A stretch of DNA of 64,000 bases from Candidatus Anammoximicrobium sp. (GCA_012515235.1 JAAYYU010000027.1:62001-126000); one strand, 5' to 3'. Numbered from the stretch's first letter, positions 32,984-42,404 are shown. Made by a program: numbers and translations. Notes: generated from the letters alone by a model not told the origin.

Positions 32984-35457
32984 GAGGCGTCGTCTCCCGC
33001 CAGACAAACCAGACCCCGCCCGGCGATCCCCAGATAGACGCGGCCCGCATGCAACACCGGCGCTGCCGTGATGCGGAACGGGCTGCACTCCACAAACGGA
33101 CCTGGATCACGGCCCTGCAAGTCGGCGGCCGTCATTCCGCCGGGCGTGCAAAACAGAATGCGGTTGAATCCCACCAACGGATTCGTTCCCGCAACCGCCC
33201 CCGGCAGCTGCGCCAGGACCGTGCCGCCGGCCGATTCGCCCAGGACCAAGTTCCCACCGAGATCAATGTACGCATAACGATCGGGTGCAACGTACAGCGG
33301 ACCGCTCACGTCGCCGCGAAACTGGCCCAACTCCGAGCCGTCGATCAGCGAACGGACTTGGATTCCGGCCTCGTCCGCAAAATAGACTCTGCGGCCCCGT
33401 ACGGCGGGCGGCGTCGCGGCCGGACGTGCAAGCGGGCGCGTCCACAGCGTTTGACCGCTGAGGGCGTCGAACGCCACAAGTCCCGGCGGCGTCTGGACGG
33501 CCAGCACCAACAGCGGCGTCGAAGCATCGGGCCCGTGCCGCAACAAGCCCACCTCCGAGGTCCACCGCACCTCGCCATCCAGATCCAGGCAACTCAGCCG
33601 GCCAGGCACGTCTTGGACGAACACGCAATCGCTGGCCGCCGTCAGCGCCGCATCGCGGGCTTGCAGCGTGCGGCTCCACTGTTCGTGGCCCGTGGCCAGA
33701 TCCAGCGCATCCAGACGTGGCGTGGCGCCGCCCGTCTGGCCGGAAACCGCCAGCACTCGCCCGCCGGCCACCACCGGCGAGTGCTTGACAATCGCCGGCG
33801 TCGAACGAACCCACCGCGGACGCACGTCCGACCGATCGTCCCAGGGGATCGCTGCCAGTCCCGTCTCCGCTCCCGCTTGGAACGGCACCACGATCGTCCC
33901 CGCCGCCGCGGCGACGCTGGCCGTGGCTTCCAGCGGACTTGCGTCGTTGCCCAGCCGATCAAATTGCCAGCGGATGCGTGCCTCCAGCGGGACTCGCGAG
34001 CCGTCGCGACATCCGGCCGCACCGGCGCCGCCTCCCTCGCCGGGCCAAATCTCGTCGCCGACATGGGGCGGAGCCTCGCCGAGACATTGCAAACCGTCCT
34101 CCGGCGTGCCCGCGTACACGTGCCCGCGAGCGACCGACGGAGCGCTGAAGTACCGTCCGGGCGCTCCCAGCCGCCTTTCCCAGACAGGCTGCAGCCAGCG
34201 GGCATCCAACGCCACCAGCATTCCGTCTTGATTCACAACGTACACCAGACGGTCGGTCACCGCCGGCGCCGCCAGAATCGGCGAGCCGCCGTTCCATTTC
34301 TGCAGCAGGCGGCCCGCGCGGTCCAGCAAGTAAACGTGCCCGTCGCAACAGCCAACAAACACGTGCTCCTCCGTCACCGCCACCGCGCCCAGCACCGTGG
34401 CCCCCAGCGGAAAGGACCAGCGCTCGCGCAGCGTCGCCGAGTCAAAACAACGCACACAGCCGGCCGGATCGGCGACCGGCCGGACATAGTCTCCGCGGCC
34501 CAGGCCGACAAACAACTGGCCGCCCTCGACCGCGGGCGGACTGAAGACAGGATACGGCATCGGCCGCCGCGCCAACTCCCGGCCGGTGGCAGCATCTAAC
34601 AGGCAGATCGCTTCGCCGCCCTGGCCAAGCCCGACGAACACGCGATCTCCGCAAACCGCCAGCGAGGTCTCCGCATCGGGATAGCGGTCCCCCGGCGCGT
34701 GCCAGACGACCCGTTCCCGGTCGCTCACCGACGGATCCAGGCTCAGGCAGTAGACGCCGTCGTCGCCGGCTCCCACATACACGCGATCCTCCGCGACCAC
34801 CGGCGTACACTCGACGTGGCCGTTGGTCGCAAACGTCCACAGGACACGGCCCGCGCGGGGCGACTCCAGATCCAGACAGACGACGCGCGCCAGGCGGGCG
34901 TGATGCAGACCTTCGCCGCACAGCAAGTACCGCCCGGAGATCACCGGTGACGAGAACGTGGCCCGGTAGCCCGCCGGAGCGGCACTCCACAGCCGCCGTC
35001 CGGTGTCGGCGTCCCAGCAGCAAATCAGTCCTCGATCCCCACGCGACGAAACGCAGTACACGCGGTCGCCGACCACTGTGGGAGAAGCCCAAAAGGCCTC
35101 GCCGGCCCCTCCGCTCGACCAATGCAGCCCGCCAGCGGCCGGACTCGACTCGCCCGGTACCCAACCGCGCCGCTGTAAGCCGCCGCGATCCATGGGCCAG
35201 TCGGCCTCAGCGGGCATCGCCGCGCGAGCCTCGTCGTTGGCCGCCCGCGGCCAGCAGACGGTCGTCCAGCGGACCACGACCACGCCGAGGGCCAGCACCA
35301 ACAACGCGAACTTCTGCCGCCACACCAGCCGCAGAACTTGTTTGGCCACCTCCGGCCGGCGCAAGGCGGCCAGTCCCGTCAGGAGCGACAGCAGCAAGGC
35401 GGGCAGCAACAGCGCCAGGGCAGTCAAGGTCGGCAGAACGGGCACGACGCCAATCAC
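32980..35457 (-). CDS. Membrane-anchored PQQ-type beta-propeller protein
   Basis: The protein has about 825 residues. One or two membrane helices lie at the N-terminus (VLPTLTALALLLPALLLSLL and FALLVLALGVVVV). Two sets of PQQ-like blades follow, with the tell-tale pattern DADTGRRLWSA, DAATGRELAR, DLATGHEQWSR and DALSGQTLWTR. Such propellers often hold BamB-like scaffolds or redox cofactors outside the cytoplasm. No PQQ-dehydrogenase catalytic residues were identified. GTG 35457 was chosen because GGGAGAAG lies just upstream and the membrane helix begins there; GTG 35562 is an alternative. It is the first gene of a trio coupled by ATGA overlaps. Confidence 0.8.
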   Translation of the reverse strand: MIGVVPVLPTLTALALLLPALLLSLLTGLAALRRPEVAKQVLRLVWRQKFALLVLALGVVVVRWTTVCWPRAANDEARAAMPAEADWPMDRGGLQRRGWVPGESSPAAGGLHWSSGGAGEAFWASPTVVGDRVYCVSSRGDRGLICCWDADTGRRLWSAAPAGYRATFSSPVISGRYLLCGEGLHHARLARVVCLDLESPRAGRVLWTFATNGHVECTPVVAEDRVYVGAGDDGVYCLSLDPSVSDRERVVWHAPGDRYPDAETSLAVCGDRVFVGLGQGGEAICLLDAATGRELARRPMPYPVFSPPAVEGGQLFVGLGRGDYVRPVADPAGCVRCFDSATLRERWSFPLGATVLGAVAVTEEHVFVGCCDGHVYLLDRAGRLLQKWNGGSPILAAPAVTDRLVYVVNQDGMLVALDARWLQPVWERRLGAPGRYFSAPSVARGHVYAGTPEDGLQCLGEAPPHVGDEIWPGEGGGAGAAGCRDGSRVPLEARIRWQFDRLGNDASPLEATASVAAAAGTIVVPFQAGAETGLAAIPWDDRSDVRPRWVRSTPAIVKHSPVVAGGRVLAVSGQTGGATPRLDALDLATGHEQWSRTLQARDAALTAASDCVFVQDVPGRLSCLDLDGEVRWTSEVGLLRHGPDASTPLLVLAVQTPPGLVAFDALSGQTLWTRPLARPAATPPAVRGRRVYFADEAGIQVRSLIDGSELGQFRGDVSGPLYVAPDRYAYIDLGGNLVLGESAGGTVLAQLPGAVAGTNPLVGFNRILFCTPGGMTAADLQGRDPGPFVECSPFRITAAPVLHAGRVYLGIAGRGLVCLAGDDAS

Positions 35458-35685
35458 CTGTGCTTCTCCCGCGAAGATCGGAAACGCAGCTGGTCGGACA
35501 AACCCGACTTCTTCCAGAGTCACGTTTCTCCGCTCGTCGGCAACGCCTCGACCGCCGCCCACTCACTCTACCATAACCTGCGGCGCAACCGACAGCCAGC
35601 GTTTGCGCCCCCGCCCCGCCGGCGCGGCACCGCCGGCGCGGCAAGCAGGTTGACGCCCCCGTCCGTGTGGACTTATCATCAAAAC

Positions 35686-36294
35686 ATGCAACACAGCACG
35701 CTTTGCTTGAAACGATTCCCAGAGTTCCTCCGGGCGATACGAAAGACTGTCGGCGCACTCGTCGCCACCGCGGGTTTGTGCTTCGCGGCCGGGCTGAGCG
35801 GCTGCGAGAGCCGCCCCCAGGCTCCCATCCTGCGCGATTCGCCCATCTATCGCAACGCCGCCGAAGGCCTGCGGTTTCTGGTTCCCGAGGGCTGGATTCA
35901 AACGGCCAGCACGGTGCTGCCGGAGGGGCCGTTGCAGGATCAGGTGTTCCTCGTGCGATACCGCGTCAGCAGTCCGGAACCCGGCGCCATCCTGCAACTC
36001 GAATGCGCGCCGGACGGTCCGGACGTGGACTTGGCGCAGCACCACGCCGCGCCCTCGTATCGCGTCGATCGCTGGAAGGCCAGCGGCCCGGCCGAGAGTC
36101 TGACCATCAGCGGCGAGCAGGCCCAGCGGCTGATCTACACCGGCGAGGTCGCCGGCCGCAAGGTCACCAAGGAAGCCGTTTGCTTTTGTCGCCACGGGCG
36201 CATCTACTCCTTCATCGGCATGTTCTCCGCCACCGACGACAAAGCCCGCGAGCAAATCCGCCGCGCGGTGCAGAGCGCAATCTGGGAACGGTGA
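35686..36294 (+). CDS. Predicted lipoprotein, function unknown
   Basis: The 202-residue protein has a signal peptide ending in a lipobox, LSGC (Cys near residue 40), followed by a beta-rich domain (EGLRFLVPEGWIQTAS, LVRYRVSSPEPGAIL, ITGEVAGRKVTKEA-like strands). No known family was recognised; the domain has the look of small planctomycete periplasmic lipoproteins. It is divergent from the propeller trio and about 150 bases upstream of dapL on the same strand. ATG 35686 was chosen because it starts the signal peptide; the frame is open farther upstream through antisense of the trio. Confidence 0.7.
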   Translation: MQHSTLCLKRFPEFLRAIRKTVGALVATAGLCFAAGLSGCESRPQAPILRDSPIYRNAAEGLRFLVPEGWIQTASTVLPEGPLQDQVFLVRYRVSSPEPGAILQLECAPDGPDVDLAQHHAAPSYRVDRWKASGPAESLTISGEQAQRLIYTGEVAGRKVTKEAVCFCRHGRIYSFIGMFSATDDKAREQIRRAVQSAIWER

Positions 36295-36441
36295 GCCGCA
36301 CGTGGGCTTGTCGGAGTTCAAGCCGGTGCGGTAGGCTATTGCCGTCTTGCGGGTTTCGGCGGAGGCGTTCCAGGGGGGAGCGGCTCCGCGACCCGAGGTC
36401 CAATTCTCTCGATAAGTCATCATCCCGGACAACGATTGATT

Positions 36442-37674
36442 ATGAGCGATCCCTATTTCCAACAACTGTTTGCCGACCGCATCGGCGGCGTGAATTACGG
36501 CAAAGGCACGGATATCTACAAATTCGAGAAGATCAAACGCGCCAAGCGGAAAGCGTTGGCCGACCATCCGGAGCGGCAGTTGCTGGATTTCGGCATCGGC
36601 GAGAACGACGAAATGGCCCCGCTGAACGTTCGCCAGCGGATGGCGGACGAGATCGGCCGCCCGGAGAACCGCGGCTATGCGGACAACGGCATCGCCGGCT
36701 TCAAAGAGGCCGTGGCGCGGTTCATGCAGCGGAATTTCGGCGTCGTTCTGGACCCGGTCAAGCAGGTGAATCACTGCATCGGCTCCAAGCCCGCCTTGGC
36801 CATGCTGCCGGCCTGCTTCATCAATCCGGGCGACGTGACGCTGATGACCGTGCCGGGCTATCCCGTCGCCGGGACGCACACGCGATACTACGGCGGCAGC
36901 GTGTACAAACTGCCGTTGCTGGCGGAAAACGACTTCCTGCCGGATTTGGCGTCGATTCCGTCCGACGTTCGCCGCCGCGCCAAATTGCTGGTGCTGAACT
37001 ATCCCAACAGCCCGACCGGCAAGGTGGCCACGCGGGAGTTTTACGAGCAGGTCGTCGAGTTTGCTCGAGAGAACCAGGTCGTGGTGGTCCAAGACGCGGC
37101 CCATATCCTGCTGACGTTCTCCGGGGCTCCCCTCAGTTTCCTGTCGGTTCCGGGCGCGATGGACGTGGGCGTCGAAGTGCATTCGCTGTCCAAGGGCTTT
37201 AACATGATCGGCTGGCGACTGGGTTGGGTCTGCGGTCACGAGCGGATCGTCCAGGCGCTGGCCGACGTCAAGGACAACTCCGATTCGGGCCAGTTCATCG
37301 CGATCCAGAAAGCGGCGATCACGGCTCTGGACGACGATTCCATCCCGCAGCAGATCCGCGAAAAGTATCGCCGCCGCATGACCAAGCTGGTGGACGTGAT
37401 GTCGCGCTGCGGATTTGCCTGCCGAATGCCCGGCGGCTCGTATTTCCTGTACGCGCGGGCCCCGCGCGGCGTGGCAGGCGGCCCGGAGTTCCCGACGGCC
37501 GAGGCGGCGAGCCAGCACCTGATCACGCAGCACTCGATCGTCACCGTCCCCTGGGACGACGCCGGGCCGTTCCTGCGGTTCTCCGTCACGTACGAGGCGG
37601 CGGACGAAGCGGCCGAGGACGCCTTGATGGCCGAGACCGTGCGCCGCATGACCTCGATTCGCTTGGTGTTTTGA
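36442..37674 (+). CDS. dapL: LL-diaminopimelate aminotransferase
   Basis: DapL converts tetrahydrodipicolinate directly to LL-diaminopimelate in lysine and peptidoglycan precursor synthesis, replacing the DapD/C/E steps. The 410-residue class I/II aminotransferase has GYADNGIAGFKEAVARFM, NYPNSPTGK and the PLP lysine in VHSLSKGFNMIGWRLGW. The early ENRGYADNG segment and DIYKFEKIKRAKRKA fit the DapL group. Distinguishing DapL from other aspartate aminotransferase-like enzymes by eye is imperfect. ATG 36442 was preferred over TTG 36436. A lipoprotein gene starts 9 bases after the stop, so the two are co-transcribed. Confidence 0.85.
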   Translation: MSDPYFQQLFADRIGGVNYGKGTDIYKFEKIKRAKRKALADHPERQLLDFGIGENDEMAPLNVRQRMADEIGRPENRGYADNGIAGFKEAVARFMQRNFGVVLDPVKQVNHCIGSKPALAMLPACFINPGDVTLMTVPGYPVAGTHTRYYGGSVYKLPLLAENDFLPDLASIPSDVRRRAKLLVLNYPNSPTGKVATREFYEQVVEFARENQVVVVQDAAHILLTFSGAPLSFLSVPGAMDVGVEVHSLSKGFNMIGWRLGWVCGHERIVQALADVKDNSDSGQFIAIQKAAITALDDDSIPQQIREKYRRRMTKLVDVMSRCGFACRMPGGSYFLYARAPRGVAGGPEFPTAEAASQHLITQHSIVTVPWDDAGPFLRFSVTYEAADEAAEDALMAETVRRMTSIRLVF

Positions 37675-37683
37675 GGAAGGACC

Positions 37684-38589
37684 ATGTCTTCATCCCGCAT
37701 TGCGTTGTTCGTCTTGTTGCTCGTCCTCCCGTTGTTGGCCGGATGTGGCGGCGGAGCCAAGAAATCCGGCTCCTCGCTGGACTCGCAATATCGCCAGGCG
37801 ATGGCCGAACCCGATCCGGCGGCGCGGGTCAGCCAACTGCTGACCGTGGCGGACAAGCAGAACAAAGCGGGCGATCTGTTGGGGATGGAGCAATCCCTGA
37901 ATGCCGCCGCCGACGCCGCCCTGGGCATGGACGACGCCCAGGGCAAGACGCTGGCCTTGAACCGGGTCGCCGAGTCGCTGGGGAAGGCCGGGCAAGCCGG
38001 CGAGGCCAAGCGTCTGCTGCGCGAGGCCAGCAAGGCGGCCGATCAGATCGCCGAAGACGAGATCAAAGTGTCGGCGCTATCCCGAATGGCCTTCGTCTAC
38101 GGCAAGTACCTCAACGGCCAGGATGCCGCTACCGGCTACTTGAAGAACTGCGAAGAGATCGCCGCAGGCATCCAGCGGCCGGAGGGCAAGATCGCCGCCC
38201 TCCTGGAGGTCGCTTTGACCTATCACCAGCTGGCGCTGGCTGACCGGGCCCAGGGCCTGGCAGACCAAACGCTTCAGGCCGCCCGAACGCTGGAGGATGC
38301 ACGCAAGCGAGCCGACGCCGTGGCCCACGCCGCCGCAACCTTGAGCAAGATGGACCAGTCGGACGCGGCCCAGACCGTCTTTCGGGAAGCGGAACAACTG
38401 GCCGGCCAGATTCCGGACCCCATGAGCCGCGCGTACGCCTTCATTCACCTGAGCGACCAGTGCCGGGCCTGCGGGCGACGGGCGGACGCCCAGAAGGCGC
38501 TGCAGCAAGCCGAAGCGGCAGCGGACAAAGTCACCGACTCCAGCATGCGGACGCCGCTGCTGGAGACGATCGACCGCTCCCGGCGGTAG
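37684..38589 (+). CDS. TPR-like lipoprotein downstream of dapL
   Basis: The 301-residue protein has a lipoprotein signal with the lipobox LLAGC (Cys about 21), a Gly/Lys linker, and about six helical-pair repeats rich in Ala, Leu and Glu (AKRLLREASKAADQIAED, AQGLADQTLQAARTLEDARKRA, AQKALQQAEAAADKV). They resemble TPR repeats and probably mediate protein contacts in the periplasm. It follows dapL by 9 bases. Nothing ties it to lysine synthesis apart from that. A palindromic repeat lies 5 bases beyond its stop codon. Confidence 0.75.
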   Translation: MSSSRIALFVLLLVLPLLAGCGGGAKKSGSSLDSQYRQAMAEPDPAARVSQLLTVADKQNKAGDLLGMEQSLNAAADAALGMDDAQGKTLALNRVAESLGKAGQAGEAKRLLREASKAADQIAEDEIKVSALSRMAFVYGKYLNGQDAATGYLKNCEEIAAGIQRPEGKIAALLEVALTYHQLALADRAQGLADQTLQAARTLEDARKRADAVAHAAATLSKMDQSDAAQTVFREAEQLAGQIPDPMSRAYAFIHLSDQCRACGRRADAQKALQQAEAAADKVTDSSMRTPLLETIDRSRR

Positions 38590-38594
38590 GGATC

Positions 38595-38623
38595 GTAGGC
38601 CGCTCGCTCCGCGAGCGGCCTAC
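38595..38623. repeat. GTAG-type palindromic repeat, copy 2
   Basis: GTAGGCCGCTCGC, loop TCC, GCGAGCGGCCTAC form a perfect 13-bp stem. It is a compact relative of the element at 14325-14376, which shares GTAGnCCGCTCGCTCCGC. Confidence 0.8.
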
Positions 38624-38857
38624 AATGACGGTCCGCACGGGCGTGCAACCAGCTGAGCTTCTCGAACGGCCCCGGTGCGGACCAATCTGACCGCTCCTCC
38701 CTTCCGCCCCTAATTGATGAGCGGACCGCGGGCCGTTAGAATCCGGCAACGGCAGCACGCACAGCAGGTAAGTCCTTCGGGCGGGGCGAGCGGCGGCTGT
38801 CTCCATTACCGAACGTGGCGCCCAGACGCCGCAATCCAGCGTGACGGGGAGGATGCG

Positions 38858-40306
38858 ATGAGCGAACTTTGTGATTTCGGTCTGATCGGTTTGGCAGTCA
38901 TGGGCGAAAATCTGGCCCTGAACGTGGAAAGCCGCGGCTTTAGCGTGGCGGTGTTCAACCGCACGGTTGAGAAGGTGGATCAGTTCATGCAGGGCCGGGC
39001 CGCCGGCAAGCGGTTTGTGGGCTGCCACAGCATCGAGGAATTGGTCCGCAGCCTGGCTCCCCCGCGGAAGGTGATGATGCTGGTCAAGGCCGGACCGGCG
39101 GTCGACGAGTTCATCGACAAACTGATTCCGCTCCTGTCCCCCGGCGACGTGATCATCGACGGCGGCAACACGCACTTTGCCGATACCGAACGGCGGACAA
39201 AGTACGTCGAGGACAAGGGCCTGTTGTACATCGGCACGGGGGTTTCCGGCGGCGAAGAAGGGGCGCTCAAGGGCCCCAGCATGATGCCCGGCGGTTCCAC
39301 GGCCGCGTGGCCCCTGGTCAAGCCGATCTTTCAGGCCATTGCCGCCAAGGTCGGCCCGCACCACGACATCCCCTGCTGTGAATGGGTCGGCCCGCGCGGC
39401 GCGGGACATTACGTCAAGATGGTGCACAACGGCATTGAATACGGCGACATGCAGCTGATCTGCGAAGCCTACGCGATGCTCAAGGGCGTGCTGGACTTGA
39501 GCAACGACGAACTGTACGACGTGTTCGAGGAATGGAACCGCGGCGAGCTGCAGAGCTACCTGATCGAAATCACGCGGGACATCTTCAGCGTCGTGGACGA
39601 GGAGGCCGGCGGCCACTTGGTCGACAAGATCCTGGACGTGGCCGGGGCCAAGGGCACGGGCAAGTGGATGAGCCAATTGGCGCTTGACCTGGGCGTCCCC
39701 AGCACCCTGGTGACGATGGCCGTGTTCGCCCGCTGCCTGTCGGCTCTGAAACAGGCCCGCGTCCGGGCCAGCAAAGTGTTGCCCGGCCCCGCCGCCACGG
39801 CCGTGGACGTGGGCGACCGGAAGGCGTTCATCGAGCAGGTGCGACAGGCGCTGTACGCCTCGAAGATCTGCAGCTACGCCCAGGGGTTTGTCCAGATGCA
39901 GGCGGCGGCGGCGGAACACAACTGGCCGCTGAACTACGGCGACTGCGCCATGCTGTGGCGCGGCGGCTGCATCATTCGGGCCCAGTTCCTGGACCGGATC
40001 AAGGAAGCCTTCGACGCCGACGCGAATCTGGAAAACCTCCTGCTGCACCCGTACTTTACGCAAGCCGTGCAGAAAGCGCAGCCGGCCTGGCGGAACGTCG
40101 TCATCACCGCCACGCAATTGGGCATTCCCGTCCCGGCCTTCAGCACGGCGCTGGCTTACTACGACGGCTACCGCAGCGAGCGACTGCCCGCCAACCTGCT
40201 CCAGGCGCAACGGGATTACTTCGGGGCCCACACGTACCAGCGAGTGGACATGGACGGCGTGTTCCACACCGAATGGCTGGAAAAACGCCGTCCGCCGAAG
40301 CCGTAA
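38858..40306 (+). CDS. gnd: 6-phosphogluconate dehydrogenase (decarboxylating)
   Basis: Gnd oxidises and decarboxylates 6-phosphogluconate to ribulose 5-phosphate with NADP+ in the pentose phosphate pathway. The 482-residue protein is full length. It has the NADP motif GLIGLAVMGENLALN (6-20), IDGGNTHFADTERR, GTGVSGGEEGALKGPSMMPGG, the catalytic segment KMVHNGIEYGDMQ and GTGKWMSQLALDLGVP. ATG 38858 has GGGGAGG 6 bases upstream; the frame extends upstream to 38714 without homology. With glk (14562) it is the second central sugar metabolism gene in the window, but they are not linked in an operon. Confidence 0.96.
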   Translation: MSELCDFGLIGLAVMGENLALNVESRGFSVAVFNRTVEKVDQFMQGRAAGKRFVGCHSIEELVRSLAPPRKVMMLVKAGPAVDEFIDKLIPLLSPGDVIIDGGNTHFADTERRTKYVEDKGLLYIGTGVSGGEEGALKGPSMMPGGSTAAWPLVKPIFQAIAAKVGPHHDIPCCEWVGPRGAGHYVKMVHNGIEYGDMQLICEAYAMLKGVLDLSNDELYDVFEEWNRGELQSYLIEITRDIFSVVDEEAGGHLVDKILDVAGAKGTGKWMSQLALDLGVPSTLVTMAVFARCLSALKQARVRASKVLPGPAATAVDVGDRKAFIEQVRQALYASKICSYAQGFVQMQAAAAEHNWPLNYGDCAMLWRGGCIIRAQFLDRIKEAFDADANLENLLLHPYFTQAVQKAQPAWRNVVITATQLGIPVPAFSTALAYYDGYRSERLPANLLQAQRDYFGAHTYQRVDMDGVFHTEWLEKRRPPKP

Positions 40307-40330
40307 CCGCATGGCCTGATGCGAGGCCTT

Positions 40331-40427
40331 GGGGTCAGGCTGACAGATTTCAATTTTCGCGGAGACGGACAGCTGCACATGGTTGGACGTCTTTGCCGCG
40401 AAAACTGAAATCTGTAAGGCTGACCCC
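40331..40427. repeat. GGGGTCAG...CTGACCCC inverted repeat element
   Basis: The outer 32 bases at each side are imperfectly complementary (GGGGTCAGGCTGACAGATTT and its partner AAATCTGTAAGGCTGACCCC), enclosing a 33-base centre. The GGGGTCAG/CTGACCCC ends recall the REP-like palindromes mobilised by Y1 (RAYT) transposases in many bacteria, but no such transposase is in the window. Confidence 0.75.
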
Positions 40428-40453
40428 GGAAATTCGCTGAAAGGGAGATTTCA

Positions 40454-42370
40454 ATGCGCCGGATGATCGTTGGCTGCGTCAGATTCAGTTTGGTTCTGTT
40501 CCTCTTGGCCGGCATGCATCCAACTGCCGGCGCGGCAGAAGTTGCGGCCGAAGCCAAAGTCAAAGCCAAGATCAAGACCAAGGTCAAGACCAAGGCCAAA
40601 GCCAAACCCGACCTGCTGGAAATCCCCAAGGTCACGAGGGATCGAGTCATCTGCTTTGCGTTGTACACGGTCCATAACAACGTCCTCAAGCTGACCGCGC
40701 AGCTGTATCCGCTGGAGGACAGCGACCCGCGGACCGTGCGTCTGGAGATCCAGCGGGACGGCCAGTGGCAGGAGGTCGCTGTCACCCAGATCGTCAATCC
40801 GGGCTGGACGGCGCCGTTCCGCGTCGAGCCGTGGGACATGACACAGGAAGTCCCCTATCGCGTGCGGCACGGCGAGACGGCGGTCTACGAGGGCCTGATC
40901 CGGCGGAACCCGGTCGATAAGCAGGAAATCGTGGTCGCCGCCTTTACCGGCAATTCGATCTATCCCGGCCACGGCGGCGATATCCCGCGGACCGATATCG
41001 TGCGGAATCTGCAACGTGTCCAGCCCGACTTGCTGTTTTTTTCCGGCGACCAGGTCTACGACCACAACCGGCACTATGCGTATTGGCTCAAATTCGGCCG
41101 GGATTTCGGCGACGTGATCCGCAACACGCCCACGGTGACGATTCCCGACGACCATGACGTGGGGCATCCGAATCTGTGGGGCGCGGCGGGGAAGAAGTCG
41201 GAGCAGCCCAAGGGTGACGACGGCGGGTACTACAAGCCGGTCGAGTACGTGCAGGAAGTTGAACGGGCTCAGACCAGCCATCTGCCCGATCCCTTCGATC
41301 CGACGCCGGTCCAGCGCGGGATCGGCGTCTACTACACGGCGTTGACATGGGGGGGAATCAGCTTTGCCATCCTCGAAGACCGCAAGTTCAAATCGGGGCC
41401 GCTGGGATTGGTGCCCCCGCTGGGACCGCGGGCAGACCACGTTACCGACCCGAACTACGATCCCAAGCAGTTGGACGTAGCGGGTGCCGAGTTGCTGGGC
41501 GAGCGGCAGTTGAGATTCCTCCGCCAGTGGGCGGCCGACTGGCGGGACGCCGAAATGAAAGCGGTCCTCAGCCAGACGATCTTCTGCGGCGGCGCGCACC
41601 TCCACGGCACGTACACCAATCGGATTCTCGCCGACCTGGACTCCAACGGCTGGCCTCAAGCGGGCCGCAACCAGGCGCTGGCCGAAATCCGCAAGGCATT
41701 CGCGCTCCATCTCGCGGGCGATCAGCACTTGGGGACCGTGATCCACCACGGCATCGACGACTGGAACGACGCCGGCTACTCGTTCTGCGTCCCGTCGATC
41801 GCGAATCTGTACCTGCGCTGGTGGGCCCCGTTGCAGCCGGGCCAGAATCGCCGGCCGGACATGCCGGAGTACGCGGGCGAGAACGTGGACGGGTTCGGCA
41901 ACAAGCTGACGGTATGGGCGGTCGCCAACCCGTCGCCGGAAGCGAATCACGACAAACTGACCACGCGGGCCGCCGGCTTCGGCCTTGTGCGGTTCAACAA
42001 GCCCCGCCGGACGATCACGATGGAATGCTGGCCGCGCAACGTCGATGTTACGGACCCGGCGGCCAAACCGTATCCCGGCTGGCCGATCACGATCGCGCAA
42101 ACCGACAACTACGGCCGCCGGGCCGTCGAGTACCTGCCGACGCTGAAGATCAGCGGTATGGACGATCCCGTAATCCAAGTTGTCGACGAGCAAGACAACG
42201 AGATCGTGTACACGTTACGGATCCAAGGTTGCGAATTCCGGCCCAAGGTCTTCCACGCGGGCAGCTATACGATCCGCGTCGGCGACCAGGGCCGACGGTG
42301 GAAGGAACTTACCGGCATCCGCGCTTTGCCGGTGGGCGAGCGGCGCGAGTTGGCGGTCGACTTCGATTGA
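40454..42370 (+). CDS. PhoD-like exported metallophosphatase
   Basis: This 638-residue exported protein has a signal peptide (about 1-27), a Lys-rich low-complexity segment (about 34-52, KVKAKIKTKVKTKAKAK), an N-terminal beta domain, and a PhoD-type metallophosphatase domain. Metal-ligand motifs visible are VAAFTGNSI, FFSGDQVYDHN, PDDHDVGHP and HLAGDQHLGT. PhoD enzymes are Ca/Fe-dependent phosphodiesterases or alkaline phosphatases acting outside the cytoplasm. The usual twin-arginine motif was not seen; the start has RRMIVGCVRF. The alternating-Lys stretch may tether the protein to anionic polymers. It is preceded by a dispersed inverted repeat. Confidence 0.85.
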   Translation: MRRMIVGCVRFSLVLFLLAGMHPTAGAAEVAAEAKVKAKIKTKVKTKAKAKPDLLEIPKVTRDRVICFALYTVHNNVLKLTAQLYPLEDSDPRTVRLEIQRDGQWQEVAVTQIVNPGWTAPFRVEPWDMTQEVPYRVRHGETAVYEGLIRRNPVDKQEIVVAAFTGNSIYPGHGGDIPRTDIVRNLQRVQPDLLFFSGDQVYDHNRHYAYWLKFGRDFGDVIRNTPTVTIPDDHDVGHPNLWGAAGKKSEQPKGDDGGYYKPVEYVQEVERAQTSHLPDPFDPTPVQRGIGVYYTALTWGGISFAILEDRKFKSGPLGLVPPLGPRADHVTDPNYDPKQLDVAGAELLGERQLRFLRQWAADWRDAEMKAVLSQTIFCGGAHLHGTYTNRILADLDSNGWPQAGRNQALAEIRKAFALHLAGDQHLGTVIHHGIDDWNDAGYSFCVPSIANLYLRWWAPLQPGQNRRPDMPEYAGENVDGFGNKLTVWAVANPSPEANHDKLTTRAAGFGLVRFNKPRRTITMECWPRNVDVTDPAAKPYPGWPITIAQTDNYGRRAVEYLPTLKISGMDDPVIQVVDEQDNEIVYTLRIQGCEFRPKVFHAGSYTIRVGDQGRRWKELTGIRALPVGERRELAVDFD

Positions 42371-42404
42371 CCGCCGGCCGGGCCGGGCATCCGTTTCCGG
42401 ACGA

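Noticed and set aside
30311-33037. Open frame of 908 codons on the plus strand
   Set aside because: It is antisense to the phosphotransferase-like gene, which has clear family motifs and coupled neighbours.
35563-37533. Open frame of 656 codons on the minus strand
   Set aside because: It is antisense to the lipoprotein and dapL genes and has no recognisable domain.
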